Below, piece after piece: positions 15,381 to 23,719 of a stretch of DNA of 33,724 bases. Below the pieces are notes generated by a model, which was not told where the DNA came from, did no database searches, and was given only the letters and a program-made list of their open reading frames with translations. Source of the DNA: Actinomycetota bacterium (lineage in GTDB: Bacteria > Actinomycetota > Acidimicrobiia > Acidimicrobiales > Ilumatobacteraceae); assembly GCA_016213625.1 (NCBI GenBank), contig JACQZZ010000064.1:1-33724 (forward strand), read 5' to 3'. Position 1 is the stretch's first letter; every line of letters starts with the position of its first letter. The translations under genes and the position numbers were made by a program.

Positions 15381-15386
15381 ACCGTA
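15381..15386 (-). promoter_or_regulatory. -10 box TACGGT, leaderless
   Basis: On the minus strand TACGGT ends 6 nt before the GTG at 15374 of the phosphoesterase gene. Confidence 0.5.
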
Positions 15387-15438
15387 TCCGGCGACCAATG
15401 GTCCGAACGACCCCTTCCATTCCGACGAACTGTTCAGG

Positions 15439-15444
15439 TACCGT
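15439..15444 (+). promoter_or_regulatory. -10 box TACCGT for the GGDEF-like gene
   Basis: TACCGT would start transcription near 15451, giving a leader of about 36 nt that includes GGGAG (15473-15477), 9 nt before the TTG at 15487. Confidence 0.35.
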
Positions 15445-15486
15445 CCAACTGTCGAAGGACTTGAGCAGGAACGGGAGCCCTCCAAG

Positions 15487-17010
15487 TTGATCGGATCACC
15501 TACTTTCATCACCCCTGCCGTCCAGCCGCCCGTCATCGTGGCCGGTCGAGTACGGAACGCGGTCTTCGTGGTCGCCGGCGCGCTCGGCGTGTTGGCCATC
15601 CTCGGCGCCTACGCGCAGGGCACCCTGGGCGACCTCGCGTATGCGGTCTGCCTCACCCTCGCCTCCCTGGTCGTGCTGCTGGTGACGGCGCACCACGGCG
15701 CCCGCAGCCGCGCCTGGCGCCTCGTCGGCCTGGGCATGGCCATCTGGGCGATCACGGGTTGCATCGTCACCGTCCAGGTGGGCGCCGACTTCTCGGGCAT
15801 CCCCAGCCTGGTCACGTCCCTCGGGTACTGCCTCGGCTACCTGCCGATGATGGTCGGCTTCGCGGCGCTGGCCGACACGCGGCTGCGCATCCGTCGGGCG
15901 AGTGCGTTCATCGACGGTGTGCTCGTCTTCCTCGTCCTCTACGCCGTGGTGTGGCTGCTCGTGGTCGAGCCGGTGACCATCCACAGTGACCTGCCGCGTG
16001 CCGATCGGGCGTTCTCGGCGCTCTACCCGGCCGGCGACCTGGCGTTGCTGATGTTGGCCATCCGTGTCGCGGTCAGCCGCACCCAGCGCCCCCTCGTGAG
16101 CACGCTGCTCATCGTGGGCACGGTCCTCAGCGCCGTCGCCGACGTGTGGCTGCTCGCGGGCTACCTCCGCGATCCCTTTGGGTCGTACCCCATCACCGAT
16201 CTGCTGTACCTGCTCGGCCTCGGCGCGTTCGCCGTCGCCGCCGTGTGGAGCCTGCGACCCGCACCCGCGCCACGCGAGTCGGCGGTGAACGCGTGGAAGT
16301 GGGTCTCCATGGCAGTGGCGGTCTCGGCCGTCGTGCCGCCGCTGGTCCTGCTGGGACTGGTCATCTTCGGCGATCGTGCCGTGTCGGTGGCCGCGGTGTC
16401 GGTGTGGCTGGTGGTCGTCGTCGGCACGATGGTGGCGCGCAACCTGGCCGGTGTGCACGAGGTGGAACGTGCCCACCAGCAGGCCACGTGGCTCGCCTCG
16501 CACGACCTGCCCACCGGCATGCTGCAGCGGTCGGCCTTCATGAAGGAGGTGTCCGACGGTTCGCTGCGCGAGCGCTCCGGCACCGTCATCCTCGTCGAGG
16601 TGCAGGACGTGCGCGGCATGGCCGACACCTATGGCTACGAGGCCTCCGAATGGGTGCTCGACACCGTCGCGGTGCGCCTGCGCGCCGCCACCGGGGGCAA
16701 CGCGCTGCTCGCCCGCATGGGGCACGATCAGTTCGTGGCGTTCCTGCGGTCGTCCGACCTCGGCCACGGTCGCCAGATCGCACGCGCCGTGCAGAAGGCG
16801 CTGCACGACCCGGTCGATCTCGGCGACACCGAGTTGCCACTGATGAGCGCGGTGGGCGTGGCCCAGGCCGACGGCGCAGTCATCGACGTCACGGCCGGTG
16901 TGCGCCGCGCGACCGAGGCGATGCACCACGCTCGTTCACTGGGCCCCGATGGGTTGGCCTTCGACGCCGATCTCACGGGTCACGACGGCGAACTGTTGGT
17001 AGCGGGCTGA
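15487..17010 (+). CDS. Polytopic membrane protein with degenerate GGDEF domain
   Basis: 507 residues from TTG at 15487 (Shine-Dalgarno GGGAG 9 nt upstream; GTG at 15538 is an alternative). About ten hydrophobic segments fill residues 20-330, then a cytosolic GGDEF-type domain starts with W-L-A-S-H-D-L-P-T-G. The signature G-G-D/E-E-F reads G412-H-D-Q-F416, so diguanylate cyclase activity is unlikely. There is no EAL domain after it. It may act as a membrane sensor whose GGDEF fold binds GTP or c-di-GMP without catalysis (inference). Convergent with the RDD genes; the stop codon sits in a small hairpin loop. Confidence 0.82.
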   Translation: MIGSPTFITPAVQPPVIVAGRVRNAVFVVAGALGVLAILGAYAQGTLGDLAYAVCLTLASLVVLLVTAHHGARSRAWRLVGLGMAIWAITGCIVTVQVGADFSGIPSLVTSLGYCLGYLPMMVGFAALADTRLRIRRASAFIDGVLVFLVLYAVVWLLVVEPVTIHSDLPRADRAFSALYPAGDLALLMLAIRVAVSRTQRPLVSTLLIVGTVLSAVADVWLLAGYLRDPFGSYPITDLLYLLGLGAFAVAAVWSLRPAPAPRESAVNAWKWVSMAVAVSAVVPPLVLLGLVIFGDRAVSVAAVSVWLVVVVGTMVARNLAGVHEVERAHQQATWLASHDLPTGMLQRSAFMKEVSDGSLRERSGTVILVEVQDVRGMADTYGYEASEWVLDTVAVRLRAATGGNALLARMGHDQFVAFLRSSDLGHGRQIARAVQKALHDPVDLGDTELPLMSAVGVAQADGAVIDVTAGVRRATEAMHHARSLGPDGLAFDADLTGHDGELLVAG

Positions 17011-17016
17011 GCCCGC
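17002..17016. terminator. Short hairpin with the stop codon in its loop
   Basis: GCGGGC (17002-17007) and GCCCGC (17011-17016) flank TGA, the stop of the GGDEF-like gene. It lies between convergent genes and has no U tract; weak evidence for termination. Confidence 0.3.
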
Positions 17017-17026
17017 CGCGGCGAGG

Positions 17027-17587
17027 TCAGCCGCGCACCACCACGGAGCCGACCACCTTGTCGTGCCAGGTCTGCTGCTCGGCGTCCCACAGCATCCACA
17101 GGTAGCCGAGCGAGAAGAACGCCGACGAGATGATGTGGGCGAACAGCGTGCGACCCAGCGCACGGCCGAAGCCGATGGGCTGCTCGGTGAACTTGTCGAC
17201 CACGCGGATGCCGACGATCTTGCGGCCGATGGTCTGGCCGGTCTTGCCCAGCGAACGGCAGTAGATGAACAGCACGATCATCAGACCGAGGGCGATGACC
17301 ACGATGCCGGCGAACACCAGACCCGGGTTGTTCAGGTCGCTGTTGGTGCAGGTGACGGTGGTGTCGGACTCGACATCGATCTTGTCGATGCAGTCCTTCG
17401 CGCCGGCCACGATGAGGCCGATGCCGACGGCGACGAAGATGCCGGCGATGAGGCCATAGATGAGGCCGTCGAGCAGGTAGCCGCCGAGGCGGGCACCGAA
17501 GCCGGCCCGCACACGCGCGTGGGCGAGGTGCTCGGGGTGGCCGGGTGCGGCCGGCGGCGGCGGCGGAGGGGGCGGCATGGCGCTCAT
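17027..17587 (-). CDS. RDD family membrane protein (copy 1)
   Basis: 186 residues. A polyproline N-terminus (residues 4-15) precedes the RDD domain, where R33 in F-G-A-R-L-G-G-Y-L-L-D40 supplies the Arg and first Asp of the family name. Hydrophobic segments at about 38-62 and 90-112 and a third near 150-170 give a small multi-pass protein. It ends W-M-L-W-D-A-E-Q-Q-T-W-H-D-K, shared with the next gene. RDD proteins are of poorly known function; some are linked to Na+/H+ transport. Starts 10 nt after the second copy, so both are one transcript. Confidence 0.85.
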   Translation of the reverse strand: MSAMPPPPPPPPAAPGHPEHLAHARVRAGFGARLGGYLLDGLIYGLIAGIFVAVGIGLIVAGAKDCIDKIDVESDTTVTCTNSDLNNPGLVFAGIVVIALGLMIVLFIYCRSLGKTGQTIGRKIVGIRVVDKFTEQPIGFGRALGRTLFAHIISSAFFSLGYLWMLWDAEQQTWHDKVVGSVVVRG

Positions 17588-17597
17588 GTGGGTGGCC

Positions 17598-18158
17598 TCA
17601 GGCCTTCACGACGACGGTGCTGATCATCTTGTCGTGCCACGTCTGCTTCTGCTTGTCCCACAGCATCCAGAAGTAGCCGAGGAAGCAGAAGAACTGCGAG
17701 AAGAGGCGGCAGATCTGGCGGCCGAACACTCGACCGGCGCTGATGCTGGTGCCGGTGCGCACGTCGACGATGCGGACGCCCGTGGCCTTCTGACCCCAGC
17801 TCTGGCCGTTGGCGACCTTCTTGCAGTAGATGACCCAGAAGGCGATGGTGCCCGCTGCGGCGAGGGCGATGATGATGGCCCAGCCGGCACCAGTGGGCAC
17901 TTCGCACAGCGCCGGCTCGTCGTTGACCGTGCAGAACTCGATCTCGCTGGGCACGGTGAAGACGGCGATGATGGCCGGGATGGAGAACACGAGTTGCACG
18001 AGGGCATCGATGAGGTAGGCGCCGAAGCGTGCACCGAACGAGGCGTAGTCGGGCGCGGCCTGCGCGACGGCGTAGGGCATGTAGCCCGGGGGCATTCCAC
18101 CGGGGACACCGCCGGGGGGCGGCGGCGGAGGCGGCGGAGGCGGCGGCATGGAGCTCAT
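17598..18158 (-). CDS. RDD family membrane protein (copy 2)
   Basis: 186 residues, exactly the length of its neighbour. Polyproline residues 5-14 then a Gly/Pro-rich stretch to 27, R43 and D50 of the RDD motif in F-G-A-R-F-G-A-Y-L-I-D, three membrane segments, and the C-terminal block W-M-L-W-D-K-Q-K-Q-T-W-H-D-K. The pair is clearly a tandem duplication, now diverged in the central loop (each with two cysteines there). The ATG at 18158 lies 7 nt after TACCGT, so this is the first gene of the two-gene transcript. Confidence 0.85.
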   Translation of the reverse strand: MSSMPPPPPPPPPPPGGVPGGMPPGYMPYAVAQAAPDYASFGARFGAYLIDALVQLVFSIPAIIAVFTVPSEIEFCTVNDEPALCEVPTGAGWAIIIALAAAGTIAFWVIYCKKVANGQSWGQKATGVRIVDVRTGTSISAGRVFGRQICRLFSQFFCFLGYFWMLWDKQKQTWHDKMISTVVVKA

Positions 18159-18165
18159 GGGCGCG

Positions 18166-18171
18166 ACGGTA
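18166..18171 (-). promoter_or_regulatory. -10 box TACCGT, leaderless
   Basis: On the minus strand TACCGT ends 7 nt before the ATG at 18158 of the RDD gene, within the 45-bp gap after accE. Confidence 0.5.
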
Positions 18172-18203
18172 GCCGCCCACGTCACGGCGGGCGCGGAACC
18201 TGG

Positions 18204-18391
18204 TCAGCGGAAAGGGCGGTCGCGGCGCTGGGGCAGGGGCTTTGCCCACCACCGTGCGCTGAATCGCCACGTGGGTGTGCGCAGCGGGTTGTCGGTGCCG
18301 GGGGCCACGACCGGCTTGGGCCACAGCGCTTCCACCGCGGCGACAATGGCCACCGCTTCTTCGTCGGTGGGCGCCGGTGAGATCTCTGCGT

Positions 18392-18395
<4 letters not shown>
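18204..18395 (-). CDS. accE: Acyl-CoA carboxylase epsilon subunit
   Basis: 63 residues. D-E-E-A-V-A-I-V-A-A-V-E-A-L-W near the N-terminus and a C-terminal W-R-F-S-A-R-W-W block are the typical features of the small epsilon subunits that bind and activate actinobacterial acyl-CoA carboxylase beta subunits. The GTG start overlaps the accD stop by 4 nt (GTGA). Its position directly behind the beta subunit confirms the assignment and indicates an actinomycete. Confidence 0.85.
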
Positions 18396-19948
<1,553 letters not shown>

Positions 19949-19956
19949 GGTTCGCC

Positions 19957-19962
19957 ACGCTA
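19957..19962 (-). promoter_or_regulatory. -10 box TAGCGT, leaderless
   Basis: On the minus strand TAGCGT ends 8 nt before the GTG at 19948 of accD and 23 nt before the alternative ATG. Confidence 0.45.
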
Positions 19963-20031
19963 GTGGCCCACGGGGCGCATGGTCACATGGCGCGACCAGG
20001 GAGGCGCGCCGGGTCGGGCATGATGAACGAG

Positions 20032-21114
20032 ATGACCCTTCCACTGGCGCCCCCGATCGCCCCGATGCTGGCCAAGCTCTCCGACGAGATCCCCGAGGGC
20101 GAGGGTTGGCTGTACGAACCCAAGTGGGACGGCTTCCGCTGCATCGTGTTCCGCGACGGCGACTCGCTGGAGCTTGCCAGCCGCAACGAACGACCGTTCA
20201 CCCGCTACTTCCCCGAGCTGCTCGCACCCCTGCTGCGCGACCTGCCCGACCGGTGCGTGGTCGACGGCGAGATCGTGATGCCGGCGGCCGACGACCGTGG
20301 CCTCGACTTCGACGCGCTCCTCCAACGCATCCATCCCGCGGAGTCGCGGGTGCGCCGGCTCTCGGTGGAGACGCCGGCGTCGTTCGTCGCCTTCGATCTG
20401 CTCGCGCTCGGTGACGACTCGCTGCTCGACCGTCCGCTGGCCGAGCGGGTGGCCTTGTTGAACTCGTCGCTCGTCGCTGCCGAGCGGCCCATCCATCTGT
20501 GCCCGCAGACGCTCGACCCTGCCGTTGCTCACCGGTGGTTCACCGAGTTCGAGGGTGCCGGCCTCGATGGTGTCATCGCCAAGCGACTCGGCGATCCGTA
20601 CACGCCCGACAAGCGCACGCTGGTGAAGGTGAAGCATCGCCGCACGGCCGACTGCGTCATCGCCGGCTACCGGGTGCACAAGGACGGCAACGGTGTCGGC
20701 TCGCTGCTGCTCGGGCTGCACGACGACGACGGAGTGCTGCACCACGTGGGCGTGGCGGCGTCGTTCACCGCCAAGCGCCGCGCCGAACTGCTGGCGGAGC
20801 TCGAGCCGCTCACGCACGATGCCATCGAGGCGCACCCGTGGCGCGAGTGGGCCCAGCACATGGCCGCTGCCGAGGCGGAACAACGCATGCCGGGTGGCGG
20901 CAGCCGATGGAACGCCGGCAAGGACCTCAGCTGGGTGCCGTTGCGCATCGAACGCGTGGCCGAGGTCACGTTCGGTCAGCTGCAGGAGGGTCGCTTCCGG
21001 CACGGCAGCACGTTCGTCCGCTGGCGACCCGACCGCGAACCCGCGTCGTGCACCTACGACCAACTCGAAGTCGCTGAGCCGGTGCCGTTCGCTCGCCTGG
21101 TCGCCCGCGAGTAG
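20032..21114 (+). CDS. ligC: ATP-dependent DNA ligase, LigC type
   Basis: 360 residues. The adenylated lysine is K31 in E-P-K-W-D-G-F-R (motif I); D-G-E-I-V (motif III), D-G-V-I-A-K (motif IV) and L-V-K-V-K-H (motif V) follow, then an OB-fold C-terminus with P-L-R and R-W-R-P-D-R. It resembles the mycobacterial LigC ligases, which assist base-excision and end-joining repair alongside the replicative NAD+ ligase. The ATG at 20032 aligns with the LigC N-terminus; ATGs at 20020 and 20023 are alternatives and no good Shine-Dalgarno decides. No Ku gene is adjacent. Confidence 0.9.
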   Translation: MTLPLAPPIAPMLAKLSDEIPEGEGWLYEPKWDGFRCIVFRDGDSLELASRNERPFTRYFPELLAPLLRDLPDRCVVDGEIVMPAADDRGLDFDALLQRIHPAESRVRRLSVETPASFVAFDLLALGDDSLLDRPLAERVALLNSSLVAAERPIHLCPQTLDPAVAHRWFTEFEGAGLDGVIAKRLGDPYTPDKRTLVKVKHRRTADCVIAGYRVHKDGNGVGSLLLGLHDDDGVLHHVGVAASFTAKRRAELLAELEPLTHDAIEAHPWREWAQHMAAAEAEQRMPGGGSRWNAGKDLSWVPLRIERVAEVTFGQLQEGRFRHGSTFVRWRPDREPASCTYDQLEVAEPVPFARLVARE

Positions 21115-21163
21115 TTCGCGCGACGTTCACCTTCACGCTGTTTCGCGACACCGTCGTGCCGCG

Positions 21164-21169
21164 TACGGT
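21164..21169 (+). promoter_or_regulatory. -10 box TACGGT with leader
   Basis: TACGGT would start transcription near 21176, giving a leader of about 25 nt with GGAGGG (21190-21195) before the GTG at 21201. Confidence 0.35.
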
Positions 21170-21200
21170 CGCTCGTGTCCGAGGTGCATGGAGGGATGGG

Positions 21201-21770
21201 GTGCCCGATCCGCACGACTGGGAGTCCGACGACGAAGCACGTCAGCGCGAGGCCCTGCGGCACTCGATGTTCAACACCGAGCTCCCCGGCTACCCGCTGT
21301 ACGAGGGTCGCCTGTCGCCGTGGTGGTTGTTCGGGTTGCTGGCCGCGACCATCGCGCTCGCCGTCCTCACGATCATCGTGCTCCGACCCGAGGTGCACGG
21401 CCCTGACAACCGCATCGCCGTCGACGGACTCTGCCATCGGGTGAGCAGGGACGGGGAACCGCCGTCGGCGGACCCGGTGCTCGTCGCGGTCGTGTTCGAC
21501 GCGTGTTACGCCGACGTGTTCGACGGCGACCTGTTGGTGGCGCCCATCGACGCACCCACATATCGGTTCGCTGCCGCGTTCCTCGTGTCGGATCCGGTCG
21601 AGTTCGATCGGATCGTGTCGACGGAGCCCTACGTGCTCGACGATCTGGGCGGAGGGCTCTACGTGGTGCGCACCGGCACTGACGTCCTCCCGCGGGTGCA
21701 TGTTCGCGGCGGGCGTGGCCCGTGGACCTGTCCGCTGCACGTCGACGCGGCGCCGTGCACCAGCCCGTGA
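21201..21770 (+). CDS. Hypothetical protein with one membrane segment
   Basis: 189 residues; I do not recognise the family. An acidic cytosolic N-terminus (about 38 residues) precedes a single membrane helix at about 41-62, and a C-terminal part of about 125 residues, probably outside, has four cysteines (D-G-L-C-H, D-A-C-Y, W-T-C-P and A-P-C) that could form two disulfides. The GTG start at 21201 is fixed by GGAGGG 5 nt upstream. It follows ligC by 86 bp with its own promoter candidate and is convergent with the CopC/CopD-like gene. Confidence 0.75.
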   Translation: MPDPHDWESDDEARQREALRHSMFNTELPGYPLYEGRLSPWWLFGLLAATIALAVLTIIVLRPEVHGPDNRIAVDGLCHRVSRDGEPPSADPVLVAVVFDACYADVFDGDLLVAPIDAPTYRFAAAFLVSDPVEFDRIVSTEPYVLDDLGGGLYVVRTGTDVLPRVHVRGGRGPWTCPLHVDAAPCTSP

Positions 21771-21779
21771 CGGTGCCGG

Positions 21780-23558
21780 TCAGGCCGTGGTGGACTCGGT
21801 GGTGACCGGCGCGTCGCCGCCCACGAACACCTGCTGCTCGGACACGAGCACGCCACCCACCAACACCTGCACGGTCCATGTGCCCGACGCCGACAGCGTG
21901 AAGCCGTCGCTCTTCTCCAGCACGGCCACACCCGGCCCGGTGAGCGGGATGGGGTCGATGGTCATGCCCGGCACGGTGGCGCCCGCGGGCGGCAGGAAGT
22001 TCACCGTCAGCCCGACGAGCCCGGTGGGCGGTGCGACCACTTCGATGCGCACGTCGTTGGTACCGACGCGCTCGCTGAACGCGAGAACGACGTCGACGTT
22101 CATGGCGTTGTTCACGAACTCCTTCGGCGCCCCGAGGTCGAGGGTGCTGTCTCCACTGGCGTTGAGGCCGGGTGGCGTGAGTGCGAGCAACCACGAGGTG
22201 AGGCCGAGCACCACGATGCCGACCAGGGCCTCGATGCCGAGCGCTCGGCGCAGACGCGTGGCGAGCGGAGCGGTCATCGCGTCGACCCGCGCCACGCGTT
22301 GGCTGATGAACTGCCGTGCGGCCACACCGACGAACACCATGATCGAGACGAGCAACGTCTTCACGATGAGCACCAGGCCGTGGCTGGAGCCGAGCTGCCC
22401 GCGGTCGAGACGGAACAGCAGCACGGCGCCGCTGGCCACGGTGGCCCACAGCGCGGGTGTGGAGATGCGGGCGAACCCGCGCACCGCGTGCACGAGGTCT
22501 TCTTCGCCGGGCCCCGCGAGCACGACGCGGGTGAGCAGGATGAGCCCGCCGATCCACACCGCCATCGCCACGGCGTGCACCGCGCCGGCGGCGTACTCGA
22601 TGAGACCGAACTCTTCGCGGCTGAACGCGAGGGTGACCACTGCCAGGCCGGGCGGAACGAGCGCGGCGAGTTGGGTGGCCGGGTCGATGGTGCGCTCGGG
22701 GCGCATGACCACGTAGATGCTGGCGAGCACGAACACCATCCGCAGGAGGGCTGCCTTGCCCGAGGTGGTGTCCAGCAGGTCGCCCCAGCCGGTGGGAATG
22801 AGCGACCCGCCGAGGCTTCCGCCCGACTGATCGGCGGCGAGTGCTGCGGCGTACAGATAACTGCCCGCGACCGCCAGGCCCCATGCGGTGCGCAGGTGGC
22901 GAACGGTGAGGATGTACTCCACGCCTTCGGGCCAGGCGATCGCGATGACCACCAGCGCTCCGAACAGCATGGCCAGACCGAGGTTGCTGAGGAGGCGGAA
23001 CAGGCCGAGGGGACCGGAGCTCCCGCCATTGGACTCAGTGGTGGAGGGCGTCTGTGTGGTGATGGGCACCGCGGCGACGGTGGTGGACGGTGCCGACTCG
23101 GCCGTCGTGCCCGCGATGGTGGTGGTGGTGGTGACCACGGTGACCGCGGTCTCGTTGATCACCGCGAACGCGAAGCTGTTGCTGCCGGCGGGCTGCAGGC
23201 TGGTGTCGGTGACCCGCCAGCCGACGGTGCACGTGCCGGCCGGGGCGGGCGTGAGCATCTCGACGGAGACAGTGACCTGATCGGCCAGCAGGATGGGCTC
23301 GGCGAGCGACTGCTGCACGCCGGGGTCGCCACAGGTCATGGTGACCTGAGGGCTCGGGCCCACCGGAGCGGCGAACACGAGCGTGATCGGCCCGGCGAAG
23401 GTGTCGATGGACGAGTTCGCCGCAGGAGTGCTGCTGACGAGCGTGTTGTCGGCGGCCGACGCTGGCTCCGCCCAGGATGCAGCAGCCAGCCCTGCGCACA
23501 GCAGAGCGAGGGCCCAGCGCACGGCGGGGCGGGTGGACGACCGGGTCGAGTTCCTCAC
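21780..23558 (-). CDS. CopC-CopD-like copper/cell-envelope fusion protein with YtkA-like C-terminus
   Basis: 592 residues. A signal peptide ends near S-A-S-A-A, followed by a CopC-like beta domain (L-V-S-S-T-P-A), a Thr/Ser-rich linker with T-T-T-T-T, a CopD-type membrane domain of about eight helices containing V-H-A-V-A-M-A-V-W-I-G-G, and an exported C-terminal beta domain resembling YtkA. The histidine that should start mature CopC and bind Cu(II) is replaced (A-D-N-T), and the D-G-H-P site reads S-L-Q-P, so copper binding by the CopC part is doubtful. GTG at 23558 puts the signal peptide at the N-terminus; TAGCGT ends 10 nt upstream. Confidence 0.85.
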   Translation of the reverse strand: MRNSTRSSTRPAVRWALALLCAGLAAASWAEPASAADNTLVSSTPAANSSIDTFAGPITLVFAAPVGPSPQVTMTCGDPGVQQSLAEPILLADQVTVSVEMLTPAPAGTCTVGWRVTDTSLQPAGSNSFAFAVINETAVTVVTTTTTIAGTTAESAPSTTVAAVPITTQTPSTTESNGGSSGPLGLFRLLSNLGLAMLFGALVVIAIAWPEGVEYILTVRHLRTAWGLAVAGSYLYAAALAADQSGGSLGGSLIPTGWGDLLDTTSGKAALLRMVFVLASIYVVMRPERTIDPATQLAALVPPGLAVVTLAFSREEFGLIEYAAGAVHAVAMAVWIGGLILLTRVVLAGPGEEDLVHAVRGFARISTPALWATVASGAVLLFRLDRGQLGSSHGLVLIVKTLLVSIMVFVGVAARQFISQRVARVDAMTAPLATRLRRALGIEALVGIVVLGLTSWLLALTPPGLNASGDSTLDLGAPKEFVNNAMNVDVVLAFSERVGTNDVRIEVVAPPTGLVGLTVNFLPPAGATVPGMTIDPIPLTGPGVAVLEKSDGFTLSASGTWTVQVLVGGVLVSEQQVFVGGDAPVTTESTTA

Positions 23559-23568
23559 GACGAGTCCA

Positions 23569-23574
23569 ACGCTA
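23569..23574 (-). promoter_or_regulatory. -10 box TAGCGT, near-leaderless
   Basis: On the minus strand TAGCGT ends 10 nt before the GTG at 23558, implying a leader of only a few bases. Confidence 0.45.
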
Positions 23575-23620
23575 GCCACCTGGTGCGCGCAAAGGGGTCC
23601 ACCCCCAGCGCCAACCCGTC

Positions 23621-23663
23621 GCGATGAGCGATGAGGTGCCGCTGTCGCTGCATCGCTCATCGC
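23621..23663. repeat. Perfect 13-bp inverted repeat upstream of dnaX
   Basis: GCGATGAGCGATG (23621-23633) and its exact complement (23651-23663) are separated by 17 nt. Each arm contains GATGAGCGATG, itself a direct repetition of GATG. It lies midway in the 161-bp divergent region between the CopC/CopD-like gene and dnaX, 43 bp before the dnaX -10 box, so an operator is more likely than a terminator. Confidence 0.6.
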
Positions 23664-23706
23664 AGGGGTCCGGCCTGCTCGTGCCGACGATGTGGCACCC
23701 CCTGGG

Positions 23707-23712
23707 TAGAGT
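23707..23712 (+). promoter_or_regulatory. -10 box TAGAGT, leaderless
   Basis: TAGAGT ends 7 nt before the ATG of dnaX at 23720; no Shine-Dalgarno is present. Confidence 0.55.
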
Positions 23713-23719
23713 CGCACCG

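Noticed and set aside
18120..18150. GC-rich triplet microsatellite
   Set aside because: It encodes the polyproline head of an RDD protein and is interrupted by other codons.
21175..21444. Leaderless frame from GTG at 21175 behind TACGGT
   Set aside because: Translation is Arg/Ser/Pro-rich with no fold; the overlapping frame from 21201 has a strong Shine-Dalgarno and a clear membrane helix.
23559..23719. SRP (4.5S) RNA gene next to dnaX
   Set aside because: In several bacteria the SRP RNA gene lies by dnaX, so I looked for the conserved GGAAGGAAGCAG-like apical loop on both strands here and after recR; it is absent.
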